8,508 bases of DNA from Candidatus Pelagibacterales bacterium (lineage in GTDB: Bacteria; Pseudomonadota; Alphaproteobacteria; TMED109), in contig PBIU01000003.1 of the NCBI GenBank assembly GCA_002720535.1, positions 401,822-410,329 on the forward strand, given 5' to 3'. This document shows, piece by piece, positions 6,699 through 8,508 of this stretch (positions are counted from its first letter, which is position 1; each line of letters starts with the position of its first letter). Made by a program: the position numbers and the translations under genes. The notes below the pieces were generated by a model, which was not told where the DNA came from, ran no database searches, and was given only the letters and a program-made list of their open reading frames with translations.

Positions 6699-7718
6699 AT
6701 GGTTAAAAATACTATAGCGATAGATGCAATGGGAGGAGATAATGCGCCTAAGTCGGTAATTGCTGGCTTAGCTATTTCTTCGGTGAGAAATCCTGGTGTA
6801 GAATATATAGTTTATGGAGATGAAAATAAATTATTACCATTATTAAAAAAAAGAGATAATTTAAAAAAAGTAGTAAAAGTAGTTCATGTTGATGATTGGA
6901 TTAGAGCTGGTGAAAAAGCCTCTAAAGCTCTTAGGAGAGCAAAAACTACTAGTATGGGACAGGCTATAGCTGCTGTTACTAATCGTGAGGCAGGTGCTAT
7001 TGTATCAGCTGGTAATAGCGGTGCATTACTGGCTATGTCAATATTTGGTTTAAGAAAATTATCTGGAATAAGTAGACCTGCTTTGGCAGCGGTAATGCCT
7101 ACAGTTTCTGGTGAAATAGTTGCATTAGATTTGGGTGCAAATATAGATTGTAGCAGTCAAAACTTAATAGATTTTTCAGTGATGGGAATAGTTTTTGCGA
7201 AGAATGTATTGGGTAAACCTAATCCTAGACTAGCATTTTTAAATGTAGGTGTAGAAGAAAATAAGGGTGGAACTATTATTCAGGAAGCTTCAAGCGCAAT
7301 GGAGGAAAGTCATTTTTCTAAATATTATGCAGGCTATGCAGAAGGAAACCAAATTATTAATGGTAATTTTGATGTTATTGTTTGTGATGGTTTTAGTGGA
7401 AATATTATGCTTAAAACGGCAGAAGGTACTGCTAAACTCTGTAGCGAATACTTAAAGCAAGTATTTAGTTCAAGTATTTTAGGAAAAATTTCTTTTGCAA
7501 TTGGTAGGTCATCATTTATTGGCTTAAGAAAAAAATTAGACCCTAGAAAACATAATGGAGCTGTTTTATTAGGACTTAATGGTATTGTAGTAAAAAGTCA
7601 TGGTGGAGCGGACTCTATTAGTTTTGCACATGCGGTTGATTTAGCTACAGAAATGTCTGTTGGCAATTATAATGAGCTAATTAAAAAAGAATTAAATAAT
7701 TTAAAATCTATACATTAG
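6699..7718 (+). CDS. plsX: Phosphate acyltransferase PlsX
   Basis: Converts acyl-ACP to acyl-phosphate, the donor PlsY uses to start phospholipid synthesis; a peripheral inner-membrane enzyme. At 339 residues it is full length. Signatures are DAMGGDNAP at 9-17, SAGNSGALLA at 103-112, LDLGAN at 143-148, an N-V-G-x-E-x-x-K-G segment at 182-190 and CDGFSGNIMLKT at 229-240. No Shine-Dalgarno sequence precedes ATG 6699, but the N terminus matches the family exactly, so the start is secure. In most alphaproteobacteria fabH follows directly; here the next gene, after 63 bases, is ihfA. The stop is followed by A6-TAG-T7 (7719-7734), too weak to call a terminator. Confidence 0.96.
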   Translation: MVKNTIAIDAMGGDNAPKSVIAGLAISSVRNPGVEYIVYGDENKLLPLLKKRDNLKKVVKVVHVDDWIRAGEKASKALRRAKTTSMGQAIAAVTNREAGAIVSAGNSGALLAMSIFGLRKLSGISRPALAAVMPTVSGEIVALDLGANIDCSSQNLIDFSVMGIVFAKNVLGKPNPRLAFLNVGVEENKGGTIIQEASSAMEESHFSKYYAGYAEGNQIINGNFDVIVCDGFSGNIMLKTAEGTAKLCSEYLKQVFSSSILGKISFAIGRSSFIGLRKKLDPRKHNGAVLLGLNGIVVKSHGGADSISFAHAVDLATEMSVGNYNELIKKELNNLKSIH

Positions 7719-7781
7719 AAAAAATAGTTTTTTTATTTATAAATATATGTTTTTATTACAGTATAAATAAGAGTAGGCATT

Positions 7782-8072
7782 ATGAAAAAAACTATTACAA
7801 GAGAATACTTAGCCAATTGTATAAAAGAAGAATTAGGGTTGAGTAGAGCTGATTCATTAAAACTAGTTAGTTTGATTTTAAATAATATTACTAATTCAAT
7901 AAAAAAAGATAAATTATTAAAATTACCTAATTTAGGTACTTTTAAAATTAAAAATAAGAATAGCAGAATGGGAAGGAATCCAAAAACAGGCAAAGAATCA
8001 ATTATTACTGCTAGATCTGTAATATCTTTTAGTGCCTCAGAAAAATTAAAATCAAGGTTGAATTTAAAATAG
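7782..8072 (+). CDS. ihfA: Integration host factor alpha subunit
   Basis: DNA-bending nucleoid protein of the HU/IHF family, working as a heterodimer with IHF beta (not in this window). The 96-residue protein has T-I-T-R-E-Y-L at 4-10, G-L-S-R at 19-22, LPNLGTF at 48-54 and the minor-groove arm RMGRNPKTG at 62-70 with the intercalating Pro67. Assignment to the alpha rather than beta subunit or HU rests on the N-terminal GLSR form and on the position between plsX and a MerR-type gene, the conserved alphaproteobacterial location. ATG 7782 has GAG-T-AGG at 7771-7777. The 63-base leader includes TATAAA at 7762-7767, a possible -10 without a clear -35. Confidence 0.9.
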   Translation: MKKTITREYLANCIKEELGLSRADSLKLVSLILNNITNSIKKDKLLKLPNLGTFKIKNKNSRMGRNPKTGKESIITARSVISFSASEKLKSRLNLK

Positions 8073-8090
8073 TATATTAAGAAAGTTATT

Positions 8091-8420
8091 ATGAATAAAA
8101 AGGTAGATGCGTTAAAAACTATAGGAGAGGTTTCTAAAGAGTTAAAAATTCATACTCATATTATTCGTTTTTGGGAAACTAAATTTGATAAATTAAAATC
8201 TGTAAAAAGAAAAAATAATCATAGGTATTATTCTAAAGATGATATTTTTTTCATTAAGTATATTAATAAATTGATCTCAGAAGAAGGGTATACAATAAAA
8301 GGTGTTCAGAAATATCTTGATAAAGATAAAAATATAAAATTGGTTAGTAATGAAGAAGAATATCTAAAATTATTAAATGAAATTAAAACAGACATTTATA
8401 ATATAATTAATGAAAAATGA
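8091..8420 (+). CDS. MerR-family transcriptional regulator (short, no effector domain)
   Basis: The DNA-binding MerR domain fills the 109-residue protein: T-I-G-E-V at 10-14 starts the helix-turn-helix, HIIRFWETKF at 23-32 is the recognition region, N-H-R-Y-Y at 43-47 is the wing, and E-E-G-Y-T-I-K-G-V-Q at 64-73 leads into the dimer helix. The C terminus (about 80-109) is a short charged helix without cysteines, so no metal or redox sensing is suggested. This belongs to the uncharacterised regulator group encoded after ihfA in alphaproteobacteria; its target is unknown. ATG 8091 has only a weak AAGAAAG upstream. It is 18 bases from ihfA, probably cotranscribed, and is followed 9 bases later by tRNA-Pro. 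Confidence 0.9.
   Translation: MNKKVDALKTIGEVSKELKIHTHIIRFWETKFDKLKSVKRKNNHRYYSKDDIFFIKYINKLISEEGYTIKGVQKYLDKDKNIKLVSNEEEYLKLLNEIKTDIYNIINEK
8397..8407 (+). promoter_or_regulatory. Possible -10 box(es) for tRNA-Pro inside the MerR gene end
   Basis: Two overlapping TATAAT matches (8397-8402 and 8402-8407) lie 22-27 bases before the mature tRNA 5' end, a plausible distance for a tRNA promoter. There is no clear -35, and these are also codons of the regulator gene. Confidence 0.25.
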
Positions 8421-8429
8421 ATGTATATA

Positions 8430-8506
8430 CGGAATGTAGCGCAGTCTGGTAGCGCACTGGTCTGGGGGACCAGGGGTCGTCGGTTCGAATCCGGCCGTTC
8501 CGACCA
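8430..8506 (+). tRNA. tRNA-Pro (anticodon GGG)
   Basis: A full cloverleaf folds by hand. Acceptor 8430-8436 pairs with 8496-8502 (C1-G72 as in bacterial tRNA-Pro, one T-G pair); D stem 8439-8442/8452-8455 with a 9-base loop; anticodon stem 8457-8461/8469-8473; five-base variable loop; T stem 8479-8483/8491-8495 (one T-G pair) around TTCGAAT. Anticodon GGG is at 8464-8466, followed by G37. Discriminator A 8503 and an encoded CCA (8504-8506) complete the 77 bases. GGG reads CCU and CCC, and CCT is the commonest proline codon to the eye in the neighbouring genes. It is a GC-rich island in AT-rich DNA, as expected for a structural RNA. Confidence 0.96.
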
Positions 8507-8508
8507 AC

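Noticed and set aside
7267..7455. 62-codon plus-strand frame inside plsX
   Set aside because: Out-of-frame shadow of conserved PlsX sequence with no ribosome site and no recognisable family.
7733..7993. 86-codon minus-strand frame across ihfA
   Set aside because: Antisense to conserved IHF sequence; hydrophobic content comes from reading lysine-rich codons in reverse.
1..8508. Mobile element, phage, CRISPR or defence island
   Set aside because: Every long frame belongs to a conserved housekeeping family in its usual order; no transposase, integrase, spaced repeats or att-like duplication of the tRNA 3' end is seen.

Overview
The window reads as ordinary housekeeping DNA from an AT-rich (roughly 70% A+T by eye) free-living-type alphaproteobacterium. 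The evidence is gene content and gene order: a ribB-ribH-nusB-thiL-hppA run, an alphaproteobacterial-type BamE, a ubiquinol-cytochrome c chaperone next to a DUF177/YceD protein, then rpmF, plsX, ihfA, a short MerR-type regulator and tRNA-Pro. Small genome, tight spacing, start/stop overlaps and low GC would fit a streamlined marine lineage (SAR11-like or HIMB59-like), but that placement is inference. Proteins read through with the standard bacterial code.

Layout. Positions 1-2576 (+) hold the 3' end of a RibB protein with a degenerate GTP cyclohydrolase II-like tail, then ribH, nusB and thiL, packed with little or no space: riboflavin synthesis, transcription antitermination/rRNA synthesis and thiamine diphosphate synthesis. 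After a 120-base spacer comes hppA (2697-4808), a K+-independent proton-pumping pyrophosphatase. A 22-bp perfect inverted repeat (4817-4862) separates it from the convergent bamE (4857-5309, minus). A short divergent spacer (5310-5384) then leads into a second plus-strand run: ubiquinol-cytochrome c chaperone (unusual TTG start), DUF177 protein, ribosomal protein L32, PlsX, IHF alpha, MerR-like regulator, and a complete tRNA-Pro(GGG) with encoded CCA at 8430-8506.

How the genes fit together. The first run makes flavin and thiamine cofactors. hppA couples pyrophosphate hydrolysis (a by-product of biosynthesis) to proton export. The second run joins envelope assembly (BamE), bc1 complex assembly, 50S ribosome biogenesis (DUF177 plus L32), phospholipid initiation (PlsX) and nucleoid/transcription control (IHF alpha, MerR-like). 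No mobile element, CRISPR array, phage gene or defence gene is visible, and no intergenic stretch reaches 300 bases.

I do not see a previously undescribed system. The points most worth a second look are the absence of fabH between plsX and ihfA, the catalytically degenerate RibA-like domain, the TTG start of the cytochrome chaperone overlapping a 13-codon upstream reading frame, TATAAT boxes very close to several start codons, and the bamE stop codon lying inside the shared terminator.
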